NCBI RefSeq assembly: GCF_011634775.1
Contig: NZ_JAALXT010000002.1
Span: 186,001 to 250,000, forward strand
From: Thalassoroseus pseudoceratinae
GTDB lineage: Bacteria > Planctomycetota > Planctomycetia > Planctomycetales > Planctomycetaceae
DNA: 64,000 nt
Reading direction: 5' to 3'
The position numbers and the translations under genes were made by a program. This document shows positions 16,958 through 25,959 of the stretch, in pieces. Position 1 is the first letter of the stretch. Each line of letters opens with the position of its first letter. Below the pieces are notes generated by a model. It saw nothing but the letters and a program-made list of their open reading frames with translations. It ran no database searches and had not been told where the DNA came from.

Positions 16958-18037
16958 ATGCTCAACTTGCGTCGTTCGATTTGGCCGTCTGTTTTCGGAG
17001 GCCTGTTCTTATGTCTGTCTTGTGCGGTACTACCGGCAGCCGACGGTGTTTGGACCAATCCCGAAGGTTCGGATCTTCCCGCTGACTTCCAAGTTCAGGG
17101 CGAATACCGCGGCAAATCCGTCGGTGCCCAGGTGATTGCTCTCGGTGATGGCCACTTCCAAGCCGTTATCTATGACGGTGGCCTACCAGGCGCCGGTTGG
17201 GACGGCAAAACCCGAGCGTTGTTCGCCGGCGAAATGAAAGACGGCAGTCCCGAATTTTCCAAGGCGGATGGCAATCGGAAGTATCTGGCTGCGAATCCCA
17301 AGCAGTTTTCGGCGTCGGCCCAATTCCCGCCGGAAGGGCACGACCAGTTCGAGTCTCTGAAAGTTGACGGCAAGAAGCTTGTCGTGACTGACGCCGATGG
17401 CAAATCCCATGCCCTCGAGAAAATGATCCGACAAAGCAAGTCGATGGGCATGAAGCCGCCGAAGGGTGCGGTTGTCTTGTTCAGCGGCATTCCGGAAAAC
17501 ATGAACCAATGGAACGGTGGACGATACGACCCCGAGACCAATCTCCTGAACACCGATGGTCGAGATATCCTCACCAGCGACAAATTCGACGACTACACCA
17601 TGCACCTCGAATTCTTGCTACCGTACAAACCGAAAGGACGTGGGCAAGGGCGAGGCAACAGTGGGTTTTATCAAGTCGATCACTACGAAGTGCAAATCCT
17701 CGACAGCTTCGGCTTGGAAGGCAAAAACAACGAGTGCGGCGGCGTGTACACCATCAAAGAACCCGATGTCAACATGTGCCTCCCACCGTTGGTCTGGCAA
17801 ACCTATGACGTGGAATTTACCAACGCTCGCACGAATGAAGACGGCGACGTCACCGAACCTGCCCGTTTGACGGTCAAGCACAACGGCGTGACGATTCATG
17901 ACGACATCGAACTCAATAAGAAGACCGGCGGTTCCCGAAGAGCACCGATGGGCACACCTGGCCCGATCAAACTCCAAGGTCACGGCAATCCATTGCAGTT
18001 CCGCAATGTCTGGATTCTGCCGAAGAATAAGAAGTAA
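16958..18037 (+). CDS. Secreted DUF1080 (3-keto-disaccharide hydrolase-type) protein
   Basis: A 359-residue exported protein. A signal peptide covers residues 1-28 (ending VLPAAD). An N-terminal domain of about 140 residues precedes the DUF1080 domain, which starts near VVLFSGIPENMNQW. It continues through the jelly-roll strands FDDYTMHLEFLLPYKPKGRG, GNSGFYQVDHYEVQILDSFG and GPIKLQGHGNPLQFRNVWI. DUF1080 proteins have a concanavalin-like fold, and some hydrolyse 3-keto sugars made from disaccharides. The tail GNPLQFRNVWI is a family hallmark. The gene is monocistronic and ends 25 bases before a hairpin. Confidence 0.85.
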   Translation: MLNLRRSIWPSVFGGLFLCLSCAVLPAADGVWTNPEGSDLPADFQVQGEYRGKSVGAQVIALGDGHFQAVIYDGGLPGAGWDGKTRALFAGEMKDGSPEFSKADGNRKYLAANPKQFSASAQFPPEGHDQFESLKVDGKKLVVTDADGKSHALEKMIRQSKSMGMKPPKGAVVLFSGIPENMNQWNGGRYDPETNLLNTDGRDILTSDKFDDYTMHLEFLLPYKPKGRGQGRGNSGFYQVDHYEVQILDSFGLEGKNNECGGVYTIKEPDVNMCLPPLVWQTYDVEFTNARTNEDGDVTEPARLTVKHNGVTIHDDIELNKKTGGSRRAPMGTPGPIKLQGHGNPLQFRNVWILPKNKK

Positions 18038-18061
18038 TACGGTTGTTTGACGAGTTGTGTG

Positions 18062-18089
18062 CCATGCCCACGGCTTTGCGTGGGCATGG
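18062..18089. terminator. Hairpin between convergent genes, possible bidirectional terminator
   Basis: An 11-bp perfect stem (CCATGCCCACG, loop of 6, CGTGGGCATGG) lies between the stop of the DUF1080 gene and the stop of the secA-like gene, which converge here. There is no strong T-run on either side, so termination is inferred. The stem sequence is closely related to a hairpin just upstream of the same secA-like gene. Confidence 0.45.
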
Positions 18090-18134
18090 GCCATCGACAT
18101 TCGTAATCTGAATCATGTCCACACCGGCGGTTAT

Positions 18135-20048
18135 TTAATCCGGAGTGTCCAAGAACGGATCAAAACCCATTCGCTCGTAGAGTTTGCCTCGTTCACGAAT
18201 GGCGTGCAACAACCGCTTGCGATCACCGACATGACGAGACTCCACCCGACGTTGGCAGTCACGCAGCACTCGTCTGGCACGCGTCAGGTCTTTCTCCGAT
18301 TGCAGTTCCGCCACGACTTGTGGAGCGGACTCTCGGTATGCTTCCACGAGGATTTCGTCTGTGATCGCCATGAATTGACGGAAACTTCCCGGGTCGCCCT
18401 GCCTCGCGCATCGCCCAGCCAACTGTCGATCGATGCGTGCGGAATCGTGGAGTTCTGTTCCGATGACGTGTAACCCGCCAAGTTCTGCGACGTCGGGTCC
18501 CAGCTGAATATCGGTCCCCCGCCCGGCCATGTTCGTTGCGACTGTAACACGTCCTCGTCCGCCAGCGGCCGACACAATCTCCGCTTCTCGGTCAAGTTGT
18601 TTCGCGTGGAGAACTTCCGGTTCGATACCAGCGGTTCGCAGGAGCTTTGCCAATTCCTCGGACTTTGCAATCGAGCGTGTGCCGATCAATACGGGACGCC
18701 CCCGCTCGTGCATCTCGGAAACTTCCTGCACGATCGCAGTCCATTTTTCGTCATCGTTTCGAGTCACCACATCCGGCAGAACTTGGCGTTGGCAAGGGCG
18801 GTTCGTTGGAATCTGCACCACAGGCAAGCGGTAAACGGATTGGAATTCGCCCGCGGAGACACTCGCCGTTCCCGTCATTCCACCGATGTGCTGATATTGC
18901 AGCATCAGGTCTTGAATCGTGATCTGGGCGGCATGTCGTGTGGGGAACGACAGATTGAGTTGCTCTTTCGCCTCGACGGCTTGATGAATTCCATCCCGCC
19001 AACGGCGACCTTCGGCGAACCGTCCCGTCGATTCGTCCACGATGACCACTTCCCCATCCCGCACGACGTATTGCCGATCGCGGTGATGGTCCAAAAGCAC
19101 GCGGATGGCACGTTCCACGTGTTCGTAAAGGTCGATTTGACTCACGCTCTCCAACCCCGGCGGTTTGACGACCGACCGCACACGGTGGCGTCCGTCGGAA
19201 GTGAGTCGCACGGCTTTCGTTTTGGGATCGCGTTCGAAGTCCTCGGTCTCGGTGAATTGCGGGGCGAATTCGGCTGCCCAACGGAACGCCGCCGCTTTCG
19301 CCGCCCGATCTGCAGTTGGCAATGCACTTAGAATCAAAGGCGTGCGAGCATCATCAATGAGGATGCTGTCGGCTTCATCCAGAATCAGCGTGTGCAATCG
19401 ACGTTGCAACGGGTCTTGGAATTCCGCACCGAATCTGTGTTCTCCGGCGTCGAGCAGACGACTTCTCTTCGCGATCGGATCGAGTGTTTGCAGTCGATCT
19501 TTGAGGAAATCGAAACCGAACTCATTTGCGGTGCCGTAAGTGATATCGCAGGCATAACTTTCCCGGCGTGTTGCGGGCGGCATCTGAGCGGTGATCACAC
19601 CGACCGTCATTCCGAGCAGCTCAAACACCGGTCGCATGATGTCCGCATCGCGAGAGGCAAGGTAATCGTTGGCCGTTGCCAGATGCACGCCTTCGCCGGA
19701 GAGCGCGTGCAGATACAACGGCAGCGTTGCGGTCAGGGTTTTTCCTTCGCCGGTTTCCATTTCGACGATGGCTCCATCGACCATCGCCAATCCGCCGAGC
19801 AATTGCACCTCGAAATGGGCCATGCCCAATCGTCGACGAGCCGCCTCACGCACAAGCCCCGCAGCCCGCGTCACCAAGGTTTTCAGCGGTTCGCCGCACT
19901 GCGTATCGTATCGCAACGCCAGACTGCGTTCCGTCAACTCGGCATCGGTGAGCGATTCCCATTCTGCGGAAGACTCCAACACGGTCTTCGCTACGCGACG
20001 CAATCGCCGCGATGGAGACCGGACACCGGATCGATTCAACAACCGCAT
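18135..20048 (-). CDS. SecA-type preprotein translocase ATPase, short paralogue
   Basis: A 637-residue DEAD-motor ATPase. Walker A (METGEGKTLTA) is near residue 97, the Walker B region includes LDEADSILIDDARTPLI, and the second RecA domain has TNMAGRGTDI and the arginine finger segment RIDRQLAGRCARQGDPG. The preprotein cross-linking region lies between them. It stops soon after the motor (ERMGFDPFLDTPD). It therefore lacks most of the helical scaffold and the C-terminal zinc-binding tail of housekeeping SecA (about 850-1000 residues). This suggests an accessory SecA2-like role rather than the essential translocase. The ATG at 20048 is used; an upstream in-frame ATG at 20102 would put the start inside a hairpin. 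Confidence 0.82.
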   Translation of the reverse strand: MRLLNRSGVRSPSRRLRRVAKTVLESSAEWESLTDAELTERSLALRYDTQCGEPLKTLVTRAAGLVREAARRRLGMAHFEVQLLGGLAMVDGAIVEMETGEGKTLTATLPLYLHALSGEGVHLATANDYLASRDADIMRPVFELLGMTVGVITAQMPPATRRESYACDITYGTANEFGFDFLKDRLQTLDPIAKRSRLLDAGEHRFGAEFQDPLQRRLHTLILDEADSILIDDARTPLILSALPTADRAAKAAAFRWAAEFAPQFTETEDFERDPKTKAVRLTSDGRHRVRSVVKPPGLESVSQIDLYEHVERAIRVLLDHHRDRQYVVRDGEVVIVDESTGRFAEGRRWRDGIHQAVEAKEQLNLSFPTRHAAQITIQDLMLQYQHIGGMTGTASVSAGEFQSVYRLPVVQIPTNRPCQRQVLPDVVTRNDDEKWTAIVQEVSEMHERGRPVLIGTRSIAKSEELAKLLRTAGIEPEVLHAKQLDREAEIVSAAGGRGRVTVATNMAGRGTDIQLGPDVAELGGLHVIGTELHDSARIDRQLAGRCARQGDPGSFRQFMAITDEILVEAYRESAPQVVAELQSEKDLTRARRVLRDCQRRVESRHVGDRKRLLHAIRERGKLYERMGFDPFLDTPD

Positions 20049-20078
20049 CGCCCCGCCTCCCGAAAAGGCGTTTGAGTA

Positions 20079-20104
20079 CCATGCCCATGAAGACATGGGC
20101 ATGG
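20079..20104. repeat. Hairpin related to the one at 18062
   Basis: An 11-bp perfect stem with a 4-base loop (CCATGCCCATG, AAGA, CATGGGCATGG). Nine of eleven stem positions or better match the hairpin at 18062-18089. It lies 31 bases upstream of the secA-like start, in the leader region between the SIS-domain gene and secA. Confidence 0.6.
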
Positions 20105-20162
20105 CATCCGGTGATCTGTTGACCCAACGCGACTACTTGGAAGAGTCGCGATAGAAATCTCT

Positions 20163-20792
20163 TCAGGCGGCTTCTGATTGCGTTTGACCGGCATAACGAC
20201 CGACCGAGTTGATGCGGGCGTAAACGTCATTGAGAATCCAATGGAATAGCATCAGATGAATCGATTCAACCATCCCCATGTCATCCAACGGCACATGGAG
20301 ATTGTGTTGGCCGATCTCTTGCAATGTGCCACCCTGATAACCCGTGATTCCCCAGGTTTCCAGGTTGTGTTTGTTGGCCCATTCCACCGCGTTGACGATG
20401 TTCGCACTGTTGCCGCTGCCGCTGATGGCAATCAACACGTCACCCGGCGATGCCAAGTTTTTCAGTTGCTCGACGAACACGCGATCAAAACCTTCATCAT
20501 TGCCCCAGGCAAGAATGTAAGGTGTGTTGTCGGTCAGGCTGAGTACTTTCAGCCGTTTGGCGTCGTCGTTGGTGAAGTCGGCAGGGTCGAGCGTGCTTTT
20601 CCCCAAGTCTTCACAAAGGTGCGATGCGTTCGAGCCACTTCCGCCGTTGCCGCAAATGAATACGAAACGGCCGTCCTGCCACGCTTGATAAATGGAATTC
20701 GCCAGGTCACTGGTTTGCTGGAGATCCAGTTTTTCGAATTCTTTCGCACAACGCTGCAAATATTCTGCCGGATTGAGATACGCCCCGAGCAT
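20163..20792 (-). CDS. SIS-domain phosphosugar isomerase (GmhA/DiaA-like)
   Basis: A 209-residue protein with one SIS domain. The phosphosugar-binding loop is [20 protein letters not shown] (residues about 44-63), and a second segment [20 protein letters not shown] follows, as in sedoheptulose-7-phosphate isomerases and related DiaA proteins. Planctomycete homologues are generally annotated as phosphoheptose isomerase. The catalytic residues of GmhA cannot be confirmed by eye. The ATG at 20792 has an AAGGA ribosome-binding site. An upstream TTG in the same frame is less likely. Role: probably heptose or another sugar phosphate isomerisation in the cytoplasm. Confidence 0.82.
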   Translation of the reverse strand: MLGAYLNPAEYLQRCAKEFEKLDLQQTSDLANSIYQAWQDGRFVFICGNGGSGSNASHLCEDLGKSTLDPADFTNDDAKRLKVLSLTDNTPYILAWGNDEGFDRVFVEQLKNLASPGDVLIAISGSGNSANIVNAVEWANKHNLETWGITGYQGGTLQEIGQHNLHVPLDDMGMVESIHLMLFHWILNDVYARINSVGRYAGQTQSEAA

Positions 20793-21016
20793 GGCTGGTC
20801 CTTTCTCTGGTGTGGAAGACAATCCGTTGTCGATCCGATTGCCGGGAAGAACGCCGATGCCACGCCGGACACACCCTCCCGTGCCGGAAATCTAGCAGAG
20901 GACTCCAATCAATGCCAGATGTGTTTTTTCAAAGGACCCATCGTAGGCAAAGCCTGTCAACAACGGCTGATTTCAGTACGATGTATGAACACATTTCGAT
21001 TGCAGATCGGTCACCA

Positions 21017-23980
21017 ATGAATCTATTGATTACAACAACCCAATTCACGGTGTTCTTTCTGGCGACAGGATTGTTTTTGCCGGGAGCATCGGCAGGTGAG
21101 GACATTGATTTCCAGTCGCAAGTGGCTCCGATATTTGAGCGGCGTTGTCTGAGTTGTCATAACGACACCGATTCCCAAGGGGATTTGTCGTTGCAGACGG
21201 CGACCTCGTCCTGGACCGATGGCGTGATCATTGCGGGGGATGTCGAGAGCAGTTACCTCGTCCATGTCATCACGCCCGTCGATGGTCAAGCCGAGATGCC
21301 GAAGAATGCCGATTCGCTGTCAGCGGAGGAAATCGCGACGGTTCGGAAATGGATCGCCAGTGGAGCGAAGTGGCCGAAGGAAGTCACGCTTCGAGAACCC
21401 GAGGTCACGGATTTCGATTGGTGGTCATACCGCAGGATCGAACGGCCAAAAGTTCCCGCGATCCACACGTCCTGGGCACGTACCTCGATTGACAAATTCA
21501 TTCAGAAGCAGCTGGATGACCACGGTTTAACCCACGCCGCCGAAGCCGATCGCCGCACGCTCATTCGACGAGTGACGTACGATTTGATCGGCTTGCCACC
21601 AACACCGGGCGAGGTCGCCGCGTTTGTTCGAAGTTCCGACCCGTTGGCGTACGAACGGCTTGTGGATCGGTTGTTGGCGTCTCCGCAGTACGGTGAGCGT
21701 TGGGCCCGGCATTGGTTGGATGTCGTCAAATATGCCGACACGCATGGTTACGACAAGGACAAACTCCGTCCGAATGCGTGGCCGTATCGGGATTATGTCG
21801 TGCGGGCCTTGAACGACGACAAACCCTTTTCGCGGTTCGTGCAAGAGCAGATCGCCGGAGACGTGCTGTTTCCCGGCGAACCGGATGGCATCCTCGGTCT
21901 CGGATTCCTTGCCGCTGGCCCTTGGGATTTCATCGGGCATGTCGAAGTGCCCGAGAGCAAGCTCGATGGAAAAGTTGCCAGAAATCTCGATCGCGACGAC
22001 ATGGTGTCGAACACACTGAACACCTTCTGCAGCGTGACTGTGCAATGTGCTCGGTGTCACAATCACAAGTTCGATCCGATCTCCCAGGAAAACTATTACG
22101 GTTTGCAGTCGGTTTTTGCGGCCGTTGATCGGGCCGATCGCGTGTACGATCTCGATCCGACCATCGAACGCCGTCGCTATGAACTCGCGTCGCAACTCGC
22201 GGATCTTCGAAAACAAAAATCCGCACTGGAAACGGAAATTACGAAGGCCGGCGGACCACGGTTGAAAGAGTTGCAGCAAACGATCGCGGAGCTTCAGTCG
22301 GCTCGCAAAATCGTCAAAGAACCAGAATTCGGTTATCACAGTGGTCTTGCGAACCAACCCGATGTGGAGAAGTGGGTCGAAGTTGATTTGGGTCAAGATG
22401 TGGCAATTTCGCGGATCGTCCTGCGTCCATGTCATGATGACTTCGGCGGCATCGGGGCGGGGTTTGGTTTTCCAAGACGGTTCCGCGTGCAGGTCGCCAT
22501 TGATGATGATTGGCATCCAGTTCTCGATCGAACCGCCGATAATGTTTCCAACCCCGGTGTTTCGGCGTTCGCGATTGAAAACGTCAATCAAACGGCTCGC
22601 AAGGTCCGTGTGACGGCAACGAAACTCGCCGACCGGTCTGGTGTTTTCATCTTGGCCCTTGCGGAACTTCAGGTGTTCACCGATGACGGCATGAATGCGG
22701 CATTGGGGGCGAAGGTGGCGTCGTTAGATTCGATTGAAGCCCCCGTTCGTTGGCGACGACAAAACCTGACCGATGGGAAATGGGCAACCGACACCGATCC
22801 GGCTCGCAGTCAGCAGCTTTCGAATTTCACGCGAGAACGGGATCGACTCCTCAAGCAAGTCATGACCCCCGAACGCACAAGCCGCCAAGCAAAAATTGCT
22901 GAGACCATCACCAGAATCGAAGAAGAACAAACGTCGCTGCCGACCGGTCGGCACGTGTACGCAGCGGCAACGCAGTTTCCGTCACGCGGACAGTTTCACG
23001 CTACGAAGGGCAAACCACGAACCGTCTTCGTTCTGAATCGCGGTGACGTGCAAACACCGGGACCGGTCGCGGTTCCGAGTGTGCTCCCGTTGAGTTCCAC
23101 CAGCAATGGGCAACTCGATTCGAAACTCAGCGAAGCTGATCGACGAGCCGCTTTGGCCCAGTGGTTGACGGACCGCGATCACCCGTTGGTCTGGCGGTCG
23201 ATTGTCAATCGAATCTGGCAGTACCATTTCGGTCATGGTCTTGTGGCCACGCCGAATGACTTCGGTCGCATGGGAGCCCTGCCGACACATCCTAAATTGC
23301 TCGATTGGCTCGCCGCCGAATTTCGCGATGGTGGTCAGTCGATGAAACAGCTGCATCGTTTGATTGTCACCAGTAGCGTCTATCGGCAGTCATCAGAACA
23401 CAACGAAGCCAACGCCGCGATTGACGGCAGCAACCAATTTCTCTGGCGAATGAACCGCCGACGGTTGGAAGCAGAAGAAATTCGCGATTCGATTCTTGCG
23501 GTCAGCGGGGCGATGAATTCGCAAATGGGTGGGCCAGGGTTTTACTTGTTCAATCTCGAAAAGACAGCACACTCCCCGCATTACCAGTACCATAAGTTCG
23601 ATCCAACGGACACCGCTTCACACCGCCGCAGCATTTACCGGTTCGTCGTCCGGTCCCAACCGGACCCGTGGATGACCACTCTCGACTGTGCCGACTCCTC
23701 ACAAAGCACACCGAAGCGGTCGGAAACATTGACCTCACTCCAAGCCCTCTCGCTACTCAATAACCGCTTCAATTTGGTGATGGCTGAACGATTCGCCAAC
23801 CGCTTGCGAGCGGAGTCGCCCACACGCTCCGAACAAGTCGCCCAGGCCATCCGGTTGATCACACAACGCGAACCCACCGATTGGGAACACGAAGAACTCG
23901 TCGAATACTCGAACCAGTACGGTTTGGACAATATGTGTCGATATTTGTTCAATCTCAGTGAATTCGTGTTTCTCGACTGA
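21017..23980 (+). CDS. PSCyt1-DUF1549-DUF1553 giant secreted protein with F5/8C-like insert
   Basis: A 987-residue secreted protein of the planctomycete cytochrome family. A signal peptide (ending GASAGED) is followed by the PSCyt1 domain with one haem motif (RRCLSCH). DUF1549 spans about residues 150-370, with a second CARCHNHKFDPI motif near its end. A discoidin-like beta-sandwich (VEKWVEVDLGQDVAISRIVL, then FPRRFRVQVAIDDDW) occupies about 445-560. DUF1553 forms the C-terminus, ending LSEFVFLD. The biochemical role of these proteins is not known. They sit next to DUF1501 genes, sulfatases or glycosidases and are suspected to act in polysaccharide use. Here there is no DUF1501 partner next to it. 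The ATG at 21017 directly precedes the signal peptide. Confidence 0.88.
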   Translation: MNLLITTTQFTVFFLATGLFLPGASAGEDIDFQSQVAPIFERRCLSCHNDTDSQGDLSLQTATSSWTDGVIIAGDVESSYLVHVITPVDGQAEMPKNADSLSAEEIATVRKWIASGAKWPKEVTLREPEVTDFDWWSYRRIERPKVPAIHTSWARTSIDKFIQKQLDDHGLTHAAEADRRTLIRRVTYDLIGLPPTPGEVAAFVRSSDPLAYERLVDRLLASPQYGERWARHWLDVVKYADTHGYDKDKLRPNAWPYRDYVVRALNDDKPFSRFVQEQIAGDVLFPGEPDGILGLGFLAAGPWDFIGHVEVPESKLDGKVARNLDRDDMVSNTLNTFCSVTVQCARCHNHKFDPISQENYYGLQSVFAAVDRADRVYDLDPTIERRRYELASQLADLRKQKSALETEITKAGGPRLKELQQTIAELQSARKIVKEPEFGYHSGLANQPDVEKWVEVDLGQDVAISRIVLRPCHDDFGGIGAGFGFPRRFRVQVAIDDDWHPVLDRTADNVSNPGVSAFAIENVNQTARKVRVTATKLADRSGVFILALAELQVFTDDGMNAALGAKVASLDSIEAPVRWRRQNLTDGKWATDTDPARSQQLSNFTRERDRLLKQVMTPERTSRQAKIAETITRIEEEQTSLPTGRHVYAAATQFPSRGQFHATKGKPRTVFVLNRGDVQTPGPVAVPSVLPLSSTSNGQLDSKLSEADRRAALAQWLTDRDHPLVWRSIVNRIWQYHFGHGLVATPNDFGRMGALPTHPKLLDWLAAEFRDGGQSMKQLHRLIVTSSVYRQSSEHNEANAAIDGSNQFLWRMNRRRLEAEEIRDSILAVSGAMNSQMGGPGFYLFNLEKTAHSPHYQYHKFDPTDTASHRRSIYRFVVRSQPDPWMTTLDCADSSQSTPKRSETLTSLQALSLLNNRFNLVMAERFANRLRAESPTRSEQVAQAIRLITQREPTDWEHEELVEYSNQYGLDNMCRYLFNLSEFVFLD

Positions 23981-24177
23981 ACCGTTATGGGGGACGCTCG
24001 CATCGTGCCGGTCTGGTCTTGCAGTTTTGTCTTGATCCGTGTAACCGATATTTTCGTCAAGCGCCGCAACTGTGGATGCCGATCTTCTGAAGGCCGACCC
24101 TGCGATTGACCATATGACGGACTGACAGCTCGCGGGTTTCGCATTTTTACATTCTTGTAGAAAGTTCATCGACGCTG

Positions 24178-24603
24178 ATGTTGTCTCGTTTCGTGACCAC
24201 CATTTTGCCGGTTGTCGGCATCTTGCTTTGCCCGTTCGCCTGCATGGGCACGGGGTTGGTGACGGAATGTGCCCCGGTGATCTCAGGGAGTGTCTGTTGC
24301 GGTGGTGGAAACGCGACCTCGAAACAGGCACATGGTTTCTCTGAGAACCACGAGTGTCCGGACTTTCCAGACCATGACGATTGCCGTCACGAATGCGTCA
24401 AGAATGCTCGGTTGAACACGTCCACAAGGACGTTGTTGCTGAAGCTCGATGCCACATTCCTGACCGATGCCGGTTTGATTGTCGATCAGTTCTCTGTGGC
24501 CTTCAATTCCGCGACCCTCGGACCACACGGTCGCAACGCCACCCATCCGGATTTACCATCGGGGATCGCCGTGCGTGTTGCGATCGCATCTTGGTTGGTC
24601 TAA
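24178..24603 (+). CDS. Small Cys-rich secreted protein of unknown function, possible metal binder
   Basis: A 141-residue protein. The N-terminal hydrophobic stretch (residues 1-25, with CPFAC) is a signal peptide, possibly a lipoprotein one. The mature part carries C40-C41 and the cluster HECPDFPDHDDCRHEC (residues 58-73), a Cys/His/Asp pattern suited to binding a soft metal ion. I do not recognise a named family. It is the first gene of a same-strand stretch that continues with a secreted thioredoxin-like protein, an ABC exporter and a P1B-type metal ATPase, which supports a metal-related role. That role is inferred. Confidence 0.55.
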   Translation: MLSRFVTTILPVVGILLCPFACMGTGLVTECAPVISGSVCCGGGNATSKQAHGFSENHECPDFPDHDDCRHECVKNARLNTSTRTLLLKLDATFLTDAGLIVDQFSVAFNSATLGPHGRNATHPDLPSGIAVRVAIASWLV

Positions 24604-25083
24604 GTCGGTTCCTGCATTGCCGATCGTGACTCCCGCGATGATGTTTGCGGTTGAGCATCGCTTAATGATCGGCAGTTCCCGCAGTGAAATTTGCGTCTTT
24701 GCCTGTGCTTCCATCGGTATCGGTTCCACGGTTGGGCCGGACAACGAAGTTCGGTTTCCGATTTCAGCTGGCCTACGGATCAGCAACTGAGAAAACCTGT
24801 GGTTCGTGCCGTTTGGGAACAGTCTTTGCGTGATGAATTGCCGTGTCACTCGAAATCAATTGTGCACAAAGCGGAGTTCGGTGAGAAACCGTCCAAAACC
24901 ACGTGTGCAACTCGCCGATACTTCTATTAACGCCGACCAGAACATTCGTGAATGACGTTGTTCAATCTCGCAAGACCCTGTGCGATGACTGATTGTTTGC
25001 AGTTCTGTCGGCCAACTCTGTGTCCGTCTGCCGAGCGGATGCGGAGTCGATATTCCCGCTCGGCCTCAAATGGAGTTCCACCG
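24604..25083 (+). other. 480-bp region without a supported gene
   Basis: Short frames of about 80-100 codons are open here, but none has a ribosome-binding site, a plausible protein composition or a recognisable motif. The region probably holds the promoter of the thioredoxin-like gene at 25084. Confidence 0.5.
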
Positions 25084-25851
25084 ATGACAAGGATTGTCGC
25101 AATCAATATCCGCACGGTGTTCGTGCTGGGCGTGTTGCTGGCATTGAGCCATCGTGCCGATGCCGCTGGACCCGGTCAGCAAGCGGTCACGGCCGCTGCC
25201 GAGAATGGCCAGTTTTCATTCATCATGTTCTATCGCGGGAATGATTCCGCGACCAAGAGTATGTATGGCACACTGAAATCCACCTTGGAAAGCCGAGATG
25301 ACGCGGTAATCGTGCCGGTCCGAATTGACGATTCCGCTGAAAAAGCTCTGATCGACCGATTCGATGCCACACGAATGCCGATGCCCGCCGTGGCGGTGCT
25401 CGCACCAAACGATGCCGTTTGCATTGTCTATCCACAGCGTGTCACGCCGGAGCAACTCACCGTCGCGATTGTTTCGCCCGCTCAGGCGGAGTGTTTGAAG
25501 TCGCTACAGGACAAAAAGATTACAATTCTGTGTGCCCAACCCGACGGATCGGCTGAGATTCCAGCGGGTGTGCGGCAGTTTCAAGCGGACAAGTTGTTCC
25601 AAGAACGAACGCAGGTCGTAACGGTTCAAGCCAAGGACCCCAACGAATCGCGGTTTCTCCGGCAACTTCGAGTCCCAACCGATCGGCCAACTTCGGTTGT
25701 GGCGTTCATGGCTCCTCCCGGCGTGATGATCGGTGTGTTCGGTGAGAACATCACCCATCGCGAACTCGCGGAGAAATTGGCGGCCGCTGGGCAATGTTGT
25801 GACGACGAAAATTGTAAGTATCACAAATCCCACGGAGCCAAGAAGAAATAA
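25084..25851 (+). CDS. Secreted thioredoxin-like protein with C-terminal Cys/His tail
   Basis: A 255-residue protein with a signal peptide (residues 1-27, ending ADAAG). Residues 30-140 have a thioredoxin-like secondary structure pattern (FSFIMFYRGND, then MPAVAVLAPNDAVC with a cis-Pro-like segment) but no CxxC active site, so it is unlikely to be a disulfide oxidoreductase in the usual sense. The C-terminus is CCDDENCKYHKSHGAKKK, a dense Cys/His ligand set with adjacent cysteines. I infer metal binding in the periplasm. The ATG at 25084 is used because it precedes the signal peptide. Just 108 bases downstream starts the ABC permease. Confidence 0.6.
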   Translation: MTRIVAINIRTVFVLGVLLALSHRADAAGPGQQAVTAAAENGQFSFIMFYRGNDSATKSMYGTLKSTLESRDDAVIVPVRIDDSAEKALIDRFDATRMPMPAVAVLAPNDAVCIVYPQRVTPEQLTVAIVSPAQAECLKSLQDKKITILCAQPDGSAEIPAGVRQFQADKLFQERTQVVTVQAKDPNESRFLRQLRVPTDRPTSVVAFMAPPGVMIGVFGENITHRELAEKLAAAGQCCDDENCKYHKSHGAKKK

Positions 25852-25959
25852 CGGCTCGCTTTGATCGATGTTGAGAACCCGAGTCGAAGGGCCAATTCAC
25901 GTTGGCTCTCTCGTCTTGGTTGGATTCGAAATTCAGCTTTGACCCAAGGACGGGAACCG

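Noticed and set aside
21527-22591. 354-codon frame on the minus strand inside the PSCyt/DUF1553 gene
   Set aside because: It is antisense to strongly conserved coding sequence, has an amino-acid composition typical of a shadow frame and no motif or ribosome-binding site.
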